From Hibiscus mutabilis (lineage: Eukaryota; Streptophyta; Magnoliopsida; Malvales; Malvaceae), in assembly GCA_019671005.1 (NCBI GenBank), contig CM033744.1:15802128-15866127 (forward strand): a DNA stretch of 64,000 nucleotides, in the 5' to 3' direction. Position 1 is the first letter of the stretch, and each line of letters opens with the position of its first letter. The translations under genes and the position numbers were made by a program. Below are positions 34,652-45,165 of this stretch, piece after piece. A model generated the notes under the pieces. It saw only the letters and a list, made by a program, of their open reading frames with translations. It had not been told where the DNA came from and ran no database searches.

Positions 34652-35579
34652 TTGATCCAAACATTAGCATTGCACACATCGTGCAAATGTGCCTTAACCC
34701 TAACAACACTCATAAAATATTTTCGGCCAATTAGTCTTTGTAATGTGATTTACAAAACATGCTCAAAAGTGATTGTTAATAGACTGAAAAACATCATGTC
34801 TTTGTGTATTGCTGAGAATCAAAGTGCCTTCGTAGGGGTAGACTTATTTCTGACAATGTGATTGTGGCCCATGAGTTGTTTCACTACTTAAAAGGTGTTA
34901 AAATGGACCTAATAAAGGGGTGGCTATTAAACTTGATATGGAGAAAGCATACTATCGTGTTGAATGGCATTTTTTCATTAATGTTATGTCCAAAATGGGT
35001 TTTGCTTCTATATGGATTGACATTGTGATGAACTGTGTGACCACCGTCTCTTATTGTTTTAAGATTAATGGTGTTGTCTTAGACTCTTTCAGGCCATCTA
35101 GGGGACTAAGCCAAGGGAATCCTCTATCCCCATACCTTTTTCTCTTTTGCACCCAAGGGCTCTTGGCATTGCTTCTGAAAGAACAAAAAGAGGGACAAAT
35201 TAGAGGAATTCAAGCAAGTATAAATAGATCGAGAATCAACAACCTCTTATATGCTGACGATTGCATTATGTTCATCAAAAACTCAACAAATGAGGCAAAC
35301 AATTTGAAACAAGTGCTCACGGTCTATGAATCTTCCTCGTGGCAAAAGGTAAATGTGGAGAAATCCTCTATTTACTTTAGCAATGGCATGAATAACCAAA
35401 GCAAGGCGGAGATCAAAGCTATTTTGAGCATGAGGGAAGAAGAGGCTCTTAGACAATATCTCGGCCTATCTCTAATCGTGGGGAAAAACAAAATGGAGGC
35501 CTTAGGTTTCTTGGGTGTGAAAGTTGATAAAAGAGCGGGTAATTGGACCAAGAATCTCATTTCATACGGTGAAAGATAG
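34652..35579 (+). pseudogene. LINE reverse transcriptase
   Basis: After a frameshift near 34850 the main frame (34920-35579, 219 aa) carries KLDMEKAYYRVEWHFF (family: D.EKAYD.VEW, with the catalytic-region Asp changed to Tyr), INGVVLDSFRPSRGLSQGNP, then LSPYLFLFC and the catalytic box NNLLYADDCIMF (YADD at 35250-35261). It ends at a stop at 35577-35579 and further text follows in the same sense (KSVAQAIMAYAMTCFLLPD). Confidence 0.88.
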
Positions 35580-36007
35580 GTACTCATCAAATCGGTGGCC
35601 CAAGCCATTATGGCCTATGCTATGACTTGCTTTCTCCTCCCGGATTGTGTTATTAACCCTTTGATCACTCTAAGGAGAAGCTTTTGGTGGTCTAGGAAGA
35701 ATAAAAAGAGAGGATGAACCCATGTTGCTTGGAATAATCTTTGCAAACCGAAAGGAGTTGGGGGCCTAGGCTTTTGGGATCTTAAAACTTTCAACCTTGC
35801 ACTGATGGCCAAACAAGTATAGAGACTTATGACCAATAAAGACTCGTTTTGCTACAAGGTCCTCTCGGCTAAATACTTTCCCAACAGTGATATTCTTCAA
35901 GCAAAGCAAGGGGACAAAACTTTTTCATTTGGAGCAGTATTTTTAAGGCTAAAGAGGCGATCAAAGATGGTTTCCATTGGAGGCTAGGAACTAATAGTTC
36001 AGTTCGG

Positions 36008-36781
36008 ATGTTCCAAGATAAATGGGGAGGAACCAAACCGATTTTGTTGGAAGGAAATCACTTGGACAATGTCATCAATCCGATTACTTGTGGGGAATTT
36101 ATGGTTCAAAACGTGGTAGCTTGGAATGTGGTAAAACTAAACCAAGTGTTCTCGAACGAGGATGCTTTCACGATCAGCCGCTGCCCCATTGCCCCTTTCT
36201 CGGGCAACACTCTCATTTGGAGGCACTACTCATCAGGATGCTATACCACACGCTCTGGATATAACTGGTTTATTCTCTAAAGACACGAGGGAAGGGACTC
36301 CTCCTCTATTTGGAAGACTATGGCTAAACTGCCAACCTTGCAAAAAATTCGATTGTTTGGATGGAGACTTCGCCACGATGCCTTCCCAACGGGACAAAAA
36401 TTGGCAGCTACGAGACTCGATCCGGGGATTTGTAAACTATGTAATGTTGGTCTTGAAACCTGTCTCCATGCCTTTAGGGAATGCCCGACCAATAAAGAGG
36501 CCTTTGACCTTTGTGCCTTATCACAAGCTTTATCGAATGGTCCATTCTTGAGTTGAAAGACTTGGTTGGATCGATCGATCACTGCCGCTCACCTGACTGA
36601 AGCCCATGTTATTATTGCTGATCATGCCGTTCTCAAGATCTTGCACCTAGCCCGTGAAGCAAATAGAGTAGCGCATGCACTAGCTCATTGGAACTTAACT
36701 TGTAATGAGCCATTTATTTTCAGTTATGATGTCCGGGATTGTATTCAAACACTTGTAATCGATGATGTCATTTATGACTAA
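36008..36781 (+). pseudogene. LINE zinc-finger (zf-RVT) and RNase H tail
   Basis: The 36320-36556 frame encodes LQKIRLFGWRLRHDAFPTGQ and the Cys/His patch CKLCNVGLETCLHAFRECP typical of the RT-associated zinc finger. The 36566-36781 frame encodes ILHLAREANRVAHALAHW, the end of the plant LINE RNase H domain. The central part of RNase H is deleted between them, near 36556-36600. Confidence 0.8.
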
Positions 36782-36885
36782 TGTAATACAATCCATCTTT
36801 CAACAAAAAATTAAATTTACACCCCTTTAGCACAAGGAAGAGCTTTAATTTATTCTATTAAAAAAGCTTCAAATTATTTATTCAA

Positions 36886-36894
36886 AATTAATTA
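36886..36894. other. 9-bp target site duplication of the Pack-MULE, left copy
   Basis: AATTAATTA, repeated exactly at 38098-38106. The sequence is A/T-only, so taken alone it is weak. It abuts the ends of long inverted repeats on both sides. Confidence 0.75.
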
Positions 36895-37143
36895 GGGTTA
36901 ATTACCCCATTCATACATGAATTATATCGAATTTTTGATTTTGTACATTTACTTTTTTATTCTCAGTTTCATACATAATTTTTGTTATCGCCAATGGGAT
37001 TATCCTTTGCCGTCACGGAAACAGATGTGTCCATATTGGACCATTAATATTTTGACGCATGGCAATTTTTTTTTAAAATTACCACCTTTTATTTTTTCTT
37101 TTCCACGTGTTAATTAGAATTAGCATTTTACTGTTTTACCCTT
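36895..37143 (+). repeat. Pack-MULE terminal inverted repeat, left
   Basis: Inverted partner of 37849-38097, with scattered mismatches and small indels. It ends in CTGTTTTACCC just outside the captured gene. Confidence 0.9.
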
Positions 37144-37210
37144 CTCTTTATCTTCTTCACTTGCCGTCTAGATTCTGAACTTCACTTTCACTTTCCTTGG
37201 TTGGAAAAAA

Positions 37211-37692
37211 ATGGGTGCTCTCAAGTTCTTTGTATCTTCAATTCTTCTGTTGATTGTTGTTGATGGCGTTTTGCCAAGAGCTGAATCCAAGTCATACTGG
37301 GGAGATATTCAAGTGTTGAAACAACTCAAAGATGGAGTCGAGCCGAACTCGGTGAGTCCAGGTTCTTGTTTGAGTTCCTAGAATTTCACGGTAGACCCAT
37401 GCGACAGTCTCTTTAGTGAAAGATTCACCTGTGGTTTCAGGTGCGACGTTTTTGTTTCTGGGTTGAGTCGAGTCACGGCAGACCTCTCCAACAATTTCTT
37501 CTCGGGTGGATTCCGGGTTCACTCTCCAACCTGACTCGGTTAACTCGACTCAGTCTTTCGAGTGGATCATTGTCTAGCCTTGAAGAACTGTATCTTGATG
37601 ACAACAACCTTCAAGGCTCTACTCCCATGAGTTTCAATGGTCTCGTTAGCTTGAAAAAGGCTCGAAATTCAATCAAACAACATCTTTGGTGA
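37211..37692 (+). pseudogene. Captured leucine-rich-repeat protein gene fragment
   Basis: The ATG at 37211 opens a clear secretory signal peptide (MGALKFFVSSILLLIVVDG) followed by the N-terminal LRR cap region (YWGDIQVLKQLKDGVEPNS, then SPGSCLSS). TAG at 37379-37381 replaces the Trp codon of the expected SWNFTVDPCD motif, whose NFTVDPCD follows directly. A deletion near 37470 and a frameshift near 37510 follow, then PGSLSNLTRLTRLSLSSGSL (two LRRs fused by a deletion) and SSLEELYLDDNNLQGSTPMS. It is the 5' end of a plant LRR receptor-like protein gene, without transmembrane or kinase part. It is not translatable beyond 56 codons. Confidence 0.85.
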
Positions 37693-37848
37693 GTCCACGA
37701 GTTGGAAGCTACTCACGAACTCGCGCGAAACTCACGCGATTGATTGCCTTCGATCTATGTTGAAATCCCTATTTTGAATCAACTGAAATCCCTAAATCTC
37801 TTTTTTCAATCGACAGTTAATCAGTAAAAAGGGTAAAGGGTAAAGGGA

Positions 37849-38097
37849 AAAGGGTAAAACAGTAAATGACTAATTCTAATTACACATGGAGAAGAAAAAA
37901 CATAAAGGCGTAATTTTTTATAAAAAAATTGCCACGTGTCAAAATATGTACGGTCAAACTTGGACACATCAGCTTTTATGACGAAAAAGAGTAATTTTAT
38001 TGACAGCAACAAATTTCATGTATGAAACTGAGAATAAAAAAGTAAATGTATGAAATCGAGATTCGGTATAATTCATGTATGAATAGAGTAATTAACC
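37849..38097 (-). repeat. Pack-MULE terminal inverted repeat, right
   Basis: Reverse-complement partner of 36895-37143. Just inside it (37827-37858) there is a short GGGTAAA-type repeat, which may be slippage at the TIR edge. Confidence 0.9.
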
Positions 38098-38106
38098 AAT
38101 TAATTA

Positions 38107-38572
38107 AGTTAATTTATGTATATAAACATATCTCACACTTGATATCCACCAATATAAGATTTAAGTTTTCCATTTTTTCAACATAATTCACGAGCATCAA
38201 TTTTTTATAGAATAAAATATAAAACCATAATTTATGATTTGAATCTTTGCCTTTACCAAATGAAAATATGCCTCAAAATTTTTAAAAATCCATTTTTTCA
38301 ATAGTATGTACTTCAGTGTGGCTTATTCCTTGCCAATTCTGTGTGCATAGTTTAGTAGAGAATAATTTTGACCGTCAATTTCATGCATGCTTAGAGCAAT
38401 AATATACCCGAGAAATATGTTCTGATTTTCATGGAATTGTTTTTTTATTTCATTTCTATGAGATTTGTGTGAAAAAATTCTGTTTGCAAATGTTCTCAAA
38501 GAAATGGTTGTCGTAGGTTCTCCTATACATCGTTCTATTGGTATATGACCTACTGACATTATGTCTCTTTTA
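38107..38572. other. Unassigned sequence with a 116-codon minus-strand frame
   Basis: The frame 38673-38323 (-) gives a 116-aa protein (ends HEIDGQNYSLLNYAHRIGKE) that I do not recognise. Its N-terminal third overlaps copia LTR sequence, so it is probably not a gene. Otherwise A/T-rich. Confidence 0.35.
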
Positions 38573-38738
38573 AGTTGATATGTTGAAATGATTGAACCTT
38601 TAAGTTTTGATCTTCTAAAAAGATAAATTTTATTCTGATGCAAACCATTGTGACCGGATAGAAAAAAATACAAGTTAAAATGTTTTTTGGGGACTACTAG
38701 TACTTTATCTATTTGATTATTTTATTTTTAATAATAAT
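38573..38738 (-). mobile_element. Copia LTR remnant, left part
   Basis: It matches 46869-47020 of the copia LTR described below: the same order of ttgatNttgaaat, gatcttc-aaaagata, aNaaaNacaagttaa and tttNttggggacNacta. It is cut at 38738 by a solo LTR and resumes at 40918. It is far more diverged than the LTR pair of the 46.7-52.3 kb element. Confidence 0.7.
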
Positions 38739-40033
38739 TATAATCCCTAAACTTGATTTAAAAGAAAATATCGAATTTAGAAAGTCACAAATGAAAATTT
38801 TACCCTCAAGAAACTAATTCAATTTACAATACATTAAAATAATAATAAAATAATTAAATACTTAATAATTCGTATAAACAAAAGCGTTGAAATAATAACT
38901 GAAAATTCAATAATATAATAAGAATAAAATTAATTACTGCATGCTGAAAAATAAATCTGTAATCCCACAAATTCCAAAGCTAAAATTACATCAAATCCTA
39001 AAATGTCAAAAGTAACGTAATCTGAAAATAAAATAAAACTATACTAGTAAATAAATTGAAGAATAAAACGCGAGATTCTCCGAGTACCAAGTCGCTAAAT
39101 GTCCAATGATATCTGCAAGAAAAACCACAATTACAGAAACAATAATTTTCTCTAAAATCTTTAAATTCACAAATGATGATTCACCACACAGATGTTTTAA
39201 TTTTATAAACACAATGCAATATACCCAGCTACAGCTCACCAATCGCTAAGAGGAAAGTTCTCCAGAACTCCTCACTACATCCACCAATCGGTAAGTGGTC
39301 ACCATTTAAGGATGAAACCATAATCTTACACCGTACAATCCCAACCCATGCACACAACGGTATAAAACTACAGTTCTCAAATCTTAACACAATCCTGTAA
39401 TGTAATCCGGGTTCACAGATCACAAATCTATTATTTAAAATAAATCTCTATATCAAGTATGAATGCATAAAAAATTCTTCATGCAACAACATATCTCATG
39501 TAAAATACTCATAAGTTGTAAAACGATATAACACAGTAAAATCATTTATATAGAACGGTAATAAACACACCTCAAGCAACCAAAAGCTCTAATGTTGTGG
39601 ATGACTCTAACGCTCAAATCTAACACTAAATTCTACTATATCGAAACCTACGAATATAATTCTACATTAATACTATACTAAATATGACCGAGGAATCATC
39701 CCTAAATACTTGTTCAAATCTAAATACACTTATCTGATTTGTATCGTTCATCTCTAAGTCAATTGAAGACCTAATTGGACTGAACAGTTCAGGTTAAAGC
39801 GGTTCACATAGACGAAATAAGGGTCGTGGCAAAGGGTGTTCACATAAGGACCAGGCCAAGGTGAAACGGGGTGAGCCACCCAGGTTGTGACGCCGCGAAC
39901 CGTGGTGATGTGAAGAGTTCCAAATGATGGTTGAAAGGTAAAGCGACGCTGGGTTTAGATTGAATCAAATGGGGAACAAGGGTTTTGCTTACATTCAAGC
40001 ATAATGTTTGCTATTATATTTATATGTGCATTA

Positions 40034-40447
40034 TGTAACGGGCCATTGCCCTCTTCTCAAAAGACATGTATGATAGAATGTGCAGCGCCACCGCTTATAT
40101 ATCTCAAGACATCCCTTTTTTACTTTCCGATGTGGGATTAATGTCCCCGCTTCTTCCCATGCGTGACATTCTCCCCCACTCAACCTTGTAACGCCCTCGT
40201 CACGAGTCAACCGCGCTCGTGATGAGCCATTGTTACGGTTGTCCACCCCACCTACTCCATGCATAGGTGCTCGACGTGAAATCGAATAGACAAAGGGTCA
40301 CTCTGATACCACTTGTCACGGGGCCATTACCCTCTTCCCAAAAGACATATCTGATAGGATGTGTAGTGCCACCGCTTATATATCCCAAGACCTCCCTTTT
40401 TCCTTTTCGATGGGGATTAATGTTCTCGCCTCTTCCCATGCGTGACA
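40034..40447 (-). mobile_element. TRIM (miniature LTR retrotransposon), 414 bp
   Basis: Two direct repeats of 135 and 134 bp (40034-40168 and 40314-40447), each TGT[A/C]ACGGG...CATGCGTGACA, flank 145 bp of internal sequence. On the minus strand the internal part starts with a Met-tRNA primer site (GTGGTATCAGAG at 40301-40312) and ends with a polypurine tract (GAGTGGGGGAGAA at 40169-40182). The LTR contains a TATATA and a CGATGTGGGATTA box. There is no coding capacity, as expected for TRIMs. The flanking pentamers (CATTA, TTGTC) differ, so no target duplication is visible. Confidence 0.85.
40301..40312 (-). promoter_or_regulatory. TRIM primer binding site (initiator Met-tRNA)
   Basis: The minus strand reads GTGGTATCAGAG one base from the LTR end at 40314. 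Confidence 0.85.
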
Positions 40448-40554
40448 TTGTCATAAAATAAATTAATGTTTTTAAATAAAAAATAAGATATATAATTAAG
40501 GGTTTTATTTTGATACACAAGCTGTGTAAAAAAATTGTACACAACCCTTCATAT

Positions 40555-40712
40555 TTAAGCTATAAAATCTAAAACCTAAATTCCTAGCCCCTAACACCCT
40601 AAAACCTAAACCCTGAACTCTAAACTCTAAATTATAACCATAAACCTTAAATTATACATTCTACAACCTAAACCCCTAAACACAAACTAAACCTCTAAAC
40701 CCTAAAATTAAA
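40555..40712. repeat. Degenerate telomere-like repeat block (CCCTAAA strand)
   Basis: It is a run of CCTAAA, CCCTAAA, CTCTAAA and CCATAAA variants, many of 7-bp spacing, of the plant telomere type CCCTAAA, with heavy decay. It lies inside a transposon-rich tract, so it is interstitial and not a chromosome end. Confidence 0.65.
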
Positions 40713-40917
40713 AGGCTTTACTTGATAATTGTGATAAAGGTATAACGTAGAACTTGAATGAAATTGAAATTCAATTTCCAAAAGAAATGGATTAATTGCT
40801 TAATAGGTCCTCAAAAATCTATATAGGTTCGGTTAGTATTTTTTTAGAAATTAGGGTTTAAGAATTAAAAATCCCAAATTCTACGGTTTCTAATTTAGAA
40901 AATTTTTGGGTGTTACA

Positions 40918-41113
40918 ATTATATATGTGATTATTGAATCAACTCTCCTCATTAAATTATACATACACCTTATAGTATCTATACTTGATTTTCATGACAT
41001 TTTATCATCTATGACACATGCAACATGTAATTATTCATTTAATTTTATATCATCCTTTATAATAATAATATACATTATACATGTGTGTCCACAATTACGT
41101 ATTTTATCTAACA
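40918..41113 (-). mobile_element. Copia LTR remnant, right part
   Basis: It matches 47030-47204 of the copia LTR (tcatgacattttatNatc, atatacattatacatgtgtNcc, ending ATCTAACA). It continues the fragment at 38573-38738. Confidence 0.75.
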
Positions 41114-42108
41114 GCTAGCCAATGCAATGGCATCTTCCATCATCATCAGGTAACAGCATATGGTCTTATCTAATTAGGGCGGTAGAGATAGGTAGTCCAT
41201 ATTCTGTTTCCCCCCAAAACACCCATCTACCCATTGCTTTCATTCTTGTAACATTCTTTTGCCCATATATAGTCTCCTCAACTTGCTTTGTATTTTTTAT
41301 TTTCCATTCCAAGTATTCTTTCATAAATTAGCATCACAGCAATACCAAATTGTGTTACAACTAAAAGACAGCAATGTAGATTAAGACCCAAGCCAACGTG
41401 AAGCTGAAAACACAAACAAGCCCCTTAGAAAATATTAAAGTCATTACTTGAATTGCATAATAAGATACTGTAGCTGATTCTTACACTCTTTCGTTTGCTT
41501 CATTCCCTAAAACTTGACCCTTCAATTTCATCTATACTTGGTCTGGTTTTATTTACTTATTGAATTTAATATGTATTTTGAGATATATTTAAGCAAACTG
41601 TTTTTGGAACGTTCTCCTTGGATGGATATTGTAATTCTAGTGATCATGTTTAATCCGTGAAGAAATTAAGCAGGGAGCATGGCATCCGTTTTGTTTGACT
41701 GAGCATATTTGGAAGAGAATAAAACTTGTTATTCCCAATCTTTTAACTGAGAACGCTTGCTTTTGTTTATCCTGGAAACAAAAATGTTCAGCCAAGAAGG
41801 AGAAAGAATCAAACCGAGTATCGATTCCGATCGATATCGGTTTCATCCTATACACCAATGGCCGTGTTGATATTCTTTTCCATTTATCCACTAAATTCTG
41901 TCAGTACTCTGTAGATGTGATCTTGGACATCAGCAAATATTTAAAAACCATAAAATATTAAATGGAGGGTTAGAAATAAAATAAAATAAAACACATTTTG
42001 CAGCTGTAGTTAGCTTCGCAGTGAAGCCATGTTTGATGTTTCACTATTAAAATAATATGCCATTACAAGGCACATGTAGGATAGCTTTAAGACAGATTTT
42101 TTTAAGGA
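41114..42108. other. Intergenic region upstream of the HIPP gene
   Basis: No repeat or gene is recognised. The opposing short frames at 41637-41961 are chance overlaps. It likely contains the HIPP promoter at its right end. Confidence 0.5.
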
Positions 42109-42116
42109 TATATAAA
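42109..42116 (+). promoter_or_regulatory. Candidate TATA box of the HIPP gene
   Basis: TATATAAA, 51 bases before the start codon at 42167. With a usual 25-35 base spacing, transcription would begin near 42140, leaving a leader of about 25 nt. Confidence 0.55.
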
Positions 42117-42166
42117 GTCTCGAGGGAGGGAGGACACATAGAAAAGCCTTGAAGTTTTGTCATAAA

Positions 42167-42856
42167 ATGTTTGGCCGGTTCAATGGAAAGACAAAATTTT
42201 CCAATGCCATGTCTGTAAGTGCACGCTCTTCCATCTATGCTAGTTCTGTATACATATTGATTTCCATACTTTCATTTTGTTTTCCTTTGATATATAGATT
42301 GTTGAGCTTTCTGTACATATGGACTGTGAAGGATGCGAAAAACGGATCCGAAGAGCGATCTCAAAAATAGACGGTGCAAGACTTCATTCTTTTTCTCTTA
42401 ATGTACATTTCTTGCATGCATATTGGATATAAATATGTGTCTGACACGTGCAAAACACATGAAAGGTCAATGTAACATAAAAGCCGATATCGAATGAACT
42501 GCTTTGTCTGAAGTTAAATCGAAACGAATGCAGGGGTGGACAGCTTGGAAATCGACATGGATATGCAGAAGGTAACAGTGACGGGGCATGTGGACGAGAA
42601 GAAATTGCTGAAAGTGGTGAGGAGAACCGGAAGGAAAGCAGAGTTTTGGCCATTTCCATACGACAGTGAATACTATCCGTATGCGGCCCAGTATTTGGAT
42701 GAATCGACGTACAATTCTTCTTATAACTATTACAGGCATGGGTTTAATGAACGCGTGCATGGATACTTCCCTGACCAAGCTTACACCACCGTTCCTGATC
42801 AAACTGTTCATCTCTTTAGTGATGATAATGTTCATGCTTTCTGCAATATTATGTGA
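42167..42856 (+). CDS. Heavy-metal-associated isoprenylated plant protein (HIPP), three exons
   Basis: Exons 42167-42214, 42298-42373 and 42534-42856 join to 148 codons; both introns (83 and 160 bp) have GT...AG ends and all junctions preserve frame. Residues 17-78 form a heavy-metal-associated (ferredoxin-like) domain with metal-binding MDCEGC (Cys26, Cys29) and the conserved RRAISK and VTVTGHVDEKKLLKVVRRTGR. The middle holds the subgroup signature AEFWPFPYDSEYYPYA, then a Tyr-rich linker. The C-terminus CNIM is a CaaX box, predicting farnesylation and membrane association. HIPPs bind heavy-metal ions and act in metal handling and stress responses; the role of this member is not shown by sequence. 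The start Met is chosen because MFGRFNG...SNAMS runs directly into the exon 1 donor GTAAGT. It is the only intact host gene seen. Confidence 0.93.
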
Positions 42857-43520
42857 TCATGCACATCTGTTTTAATAATTGGTTCTACTAAGTTTACTCC
42901 TTTTTGCTGGTCTAATTAATGTTCATTGCTCAAATCAATGAACAATTGTATAGCTTTACTGCACATCAACCTGCAAAAAAAAAAAAAATTGTATTTTTAA
43001 GATTTTTTTCTTTTTTTGAATTTTAAAGCATTCTTAATTTTTTTTCATAACTTTAAAAAATTCTTGTAAGTTTTAAATCTTTAGAGTTTTTTTAATAATT
43101 TTATTTTTTTTTAGAATTTTTATGTAATTTTAAAGAGTAAGTTTTAAATTCAAAAAAATGTTGAGGATTAAAAATATATATTTTACTCTTTTATTAACAC
43201 TAACACAAAATTGGGCGAGGATATCAAGATTTTTAAAAAGTATATGGAATTGTGGATTCAATATTTCAAAAGGGAAATGGACTAAAATTTAAAAGAATAT
43301 GAGTACATAAAATTAATTATTAAATATATAAATTTTATGAATTATTATTTGATATATTATTATTTGTTAGTATAAATATATATTTACGAATAATGTTCAG
43401 ACTACATCGAGTGTCTCATTATTTATTTTATATTGTTTTAAAGAACAATTAAATTAGCACCATCTAAACATTAATTATAGAATTATTTTTCCACCAATAT
43501 TATTGAAATATTATTTCAAT
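42857..43520. other. HIPP 3' flank, A/T-rich
   Basis: The 3' UTR probably ends near 42960-42975, before a run of 14 A at 42976-42989. Beyond it are T-rich runs and no recognisable feature. Confidence 0.45.
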
Positions 43521-43529
43521 AAATATAAA

Positions 43530-44006
43530 GGTTAAGCGTATTATAACCTCTTGAACTTTTGGAAAAAAAATCAATTAAGCCCCTTAACTTTTTTGCTCCT
43601 AATCAAAAGCCCTTATATTTCTAAATTTCATCAATTCATCTCTTTGACCAACATTGATTGTTAAATCGAACATTTGTTTTTAGACCAATTGGTGCAACTT
43701 GTCGTGTTACAGTGTTTTCACTTGAAATTTTCAAAAAAAATATTTTATTTAAAAAATTCTTTAAATTTTATAAAAGTTCTAAAAACTTCTAAAAATTATA
43801 AAAAATAGTTTTCTAAAAAAATTTGTACTGTAGTGCGTGACATGGTAATAACATCTAAAAACCGTCAAAAATTAACGGTCAAAATTGGTCAAATAATTTA
43901 ATTAATTTAATTTATTAGTACGTGGGCTTAACTGAGTGAAAAAATTAAAAATTTAATTGATTTTTTTTAAAATTTCAAAATTTTCAAGTACACTTAAGCA
44001 TAATTA
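43530..44006. repeat. Possible decayed foldback element
   Basis: The left end (GGTTAAGCGTATTATAACC then tcaattaagccccttaac) and the reverse complement of the right end (taattatgcttaagtgtac then tcaattaaattttt... agttaagcccacg) share several words in the same order, suggesting diverged inverted ends. No target duplication was fixed. Confidence 0.35.
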
Positions 44007-44539
44007 TAATTAGTCCATGAAACTAATGTCAATTATAAATCGAAGTGGCATATGAAGTCAATTATAAATTGTCATGTGGTAGGCCAACAACACATCAAAA
44101 TTTCTAACATCAAAATTTTTTAAGGCGTTCAAAAGTTGAAATAAAAAACTTCCATATAAGTAATCTGAATAAGAGTCGCACAAATTTTATTTAACTTCTT
44201 GAGATGAGAGATGGTTCTTAGTGTGTTAATCATACACTTTTGCATAAAAGTAACTGACTAACTTTTCACTTGTGAGCAGGTGTTGGGTATTTCAAATGAC
44301 ACCTCTTAAGGCATCAGGCATTGATGGTTTAAATACAAAGACTCATATAGCGATCCGTTATTATAATAACGATCATTATATAATAATAATAATACCATTT
44401 AAGATCGTTATTATAAAAAATAATAGTCCATAATAACAGCAATAATATTCTTTATGTCCGTGACTATAATAACGTATCACGATTAAAAATACGGTCGTAA
44501 CTGCAATATAAATCTTTGTTTATACGTTTTTCTCTCTTG

Positions 44540-44695
44540 GAAGAATTGACAGGTTGAGGAGCAAACATTGTGTTCGCTAGTTTATCTGTCAAAAATTGTG
44601 ACAGATGAGAAGTTTTTCTTTCAGAATAATTGACAGGTCGAGGGATATAATGTTTGTCAGTTTATCTGTCGAATTATGGCCGATGAGAAGTTTAA
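44540..44695 (+). repeat. Diverged tandem duplication of about 80 bp
   Basis: Two units (44540-44617 and 44622-44695) share 'aattgacaggt[t/c]gagg', 'agtttatctgtc' and 'gatgagaagttt' in order. Non-coding. Confidence 0.7.
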
Positions 44696-44774
44696 GGATG
44701 AAGTAAACAAGACCCTTCTTTATCTAATTATAAATGCATAATGTCAAAAAAAAAATATCTCTATGATTAATAGA

Positions 44775-45165
44775 ATAATATTTTGGTCTCTATTTTTAAG
44801 TAATTTAACTTTTAATTTTTTTATTTTTAGTCAAAATAGTTCTTATATGGATGAAAATTGAATGTTAACTGACGGTAAATGGCTTGAAATGAAGTTGCAA
44901 GCCTACATGGTAGCACGCTGACATGACAGTGTCGTATAGATAAAAGTGTTGGCTTGAAAAAATAGTACATTAGTCAAAAAATAATTTTATAAAATAATAT
45001 AAAATATAAAATATAAAATTATTTTTTATTGTCGTGTCATTTTGTCAAATTATTTCAAGTTGTTTATCTATAATTAACTGACAGTTTTCATCCACAGTGT
45101 AGCTATTTTGACATAAAACTTTAAATGTTAAATTACTTTAAAATAAAAAAATCTAAAAGAGAAAG
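44775..45165. repeat. Inverted-repeat (MITE-like) segment
   Basis: The left arm (ttttaagtaatttaac, tttttatttttagtcaaaatag, tggatgaaaa) recurs in reverse complement in the right arm (about 45060-45160: ttaaagtaatttaac, atgtcaaaatag, tggatgaaaa). The arms are about 100 bp around a TATAAAA-rich centre. The ends are not precise. Confidence 0.55.

Larger units (their letters stand above)
34640..36812 (+). mobile_element. 5'-truncated L1-type LINE (ORF2 remnant)
   Basis: In order: RT start (FRPISLCNVIYKTCSKVIVN then RLKNIMSLCIAENQSAFV), RT core, zinc-finger RT-associated domain and the end of an RNase H domain. The endonuclease and ORF1 are missing, as is normal for 5'-truncated insertions. The 3' end is placed at the short A-run near 36805-36812. 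No target duplication was identified. Confidence 0.85.
36895..38097. mobile_element. Pack-MULE carrying an LRR gene fragment
   Basis: 1203 bp with terminal inverted repeats of about 249 bp (36895-37143 and 37849-38097) that align nearly throughout: both begin (G)GGTTAATTAC and share CATACATGAATTATA, ATTTACTTTTTTATTCTCAG, GATGTGTCCA and TAATTAGAATTAG. A perfect 9-bp duplication flanks it. Long TIRs and a 9-bp duplication are Mutator hallmarks. No transposase is present; the interior is a piece of a host leucine-rich-repeat gene, which makes it a Pack-MULE. Confidence 0.9.
38739..40917. mobile_element. Probable chromovirus-type solo LTR (with TRIM inside)
   Basis: The segment starts TATAATCCC (expected TGTAATCCC) and ends GGGTGTTACA, the termini typical of the chromovirus LTRs in this window. 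It splits the copia LTR remnant in two. The flanks ATAAT and ATTAT agree at four of five bases, so the target duplication is only suggestive. No gag-pol text is found inside. Orientation is not fixed. A TRIM (40034-40447) and a telomere-like block interrupt it. Confidence 0.55.

Noticed and set aside
37441..37692. Expressed small LRR protein
   Set aside because: The open frame starts at an internal Met out of frame with the signal peptide and contains a fused, shortened LRR; upstream stop and frameshift show a pseudogene.
38323..38673. 116-codon minus-strand open frame
   Set aside because: Not similar to any family I know; its N-terminal third overlaps copia LTR sequence. Treated as chance.
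41637..41961. Opposing frames of 84 and 88 codons upstream of HIPP
   Set aside because: They overlap each other on opposite strands and show no family motif; neither has supporting signals.
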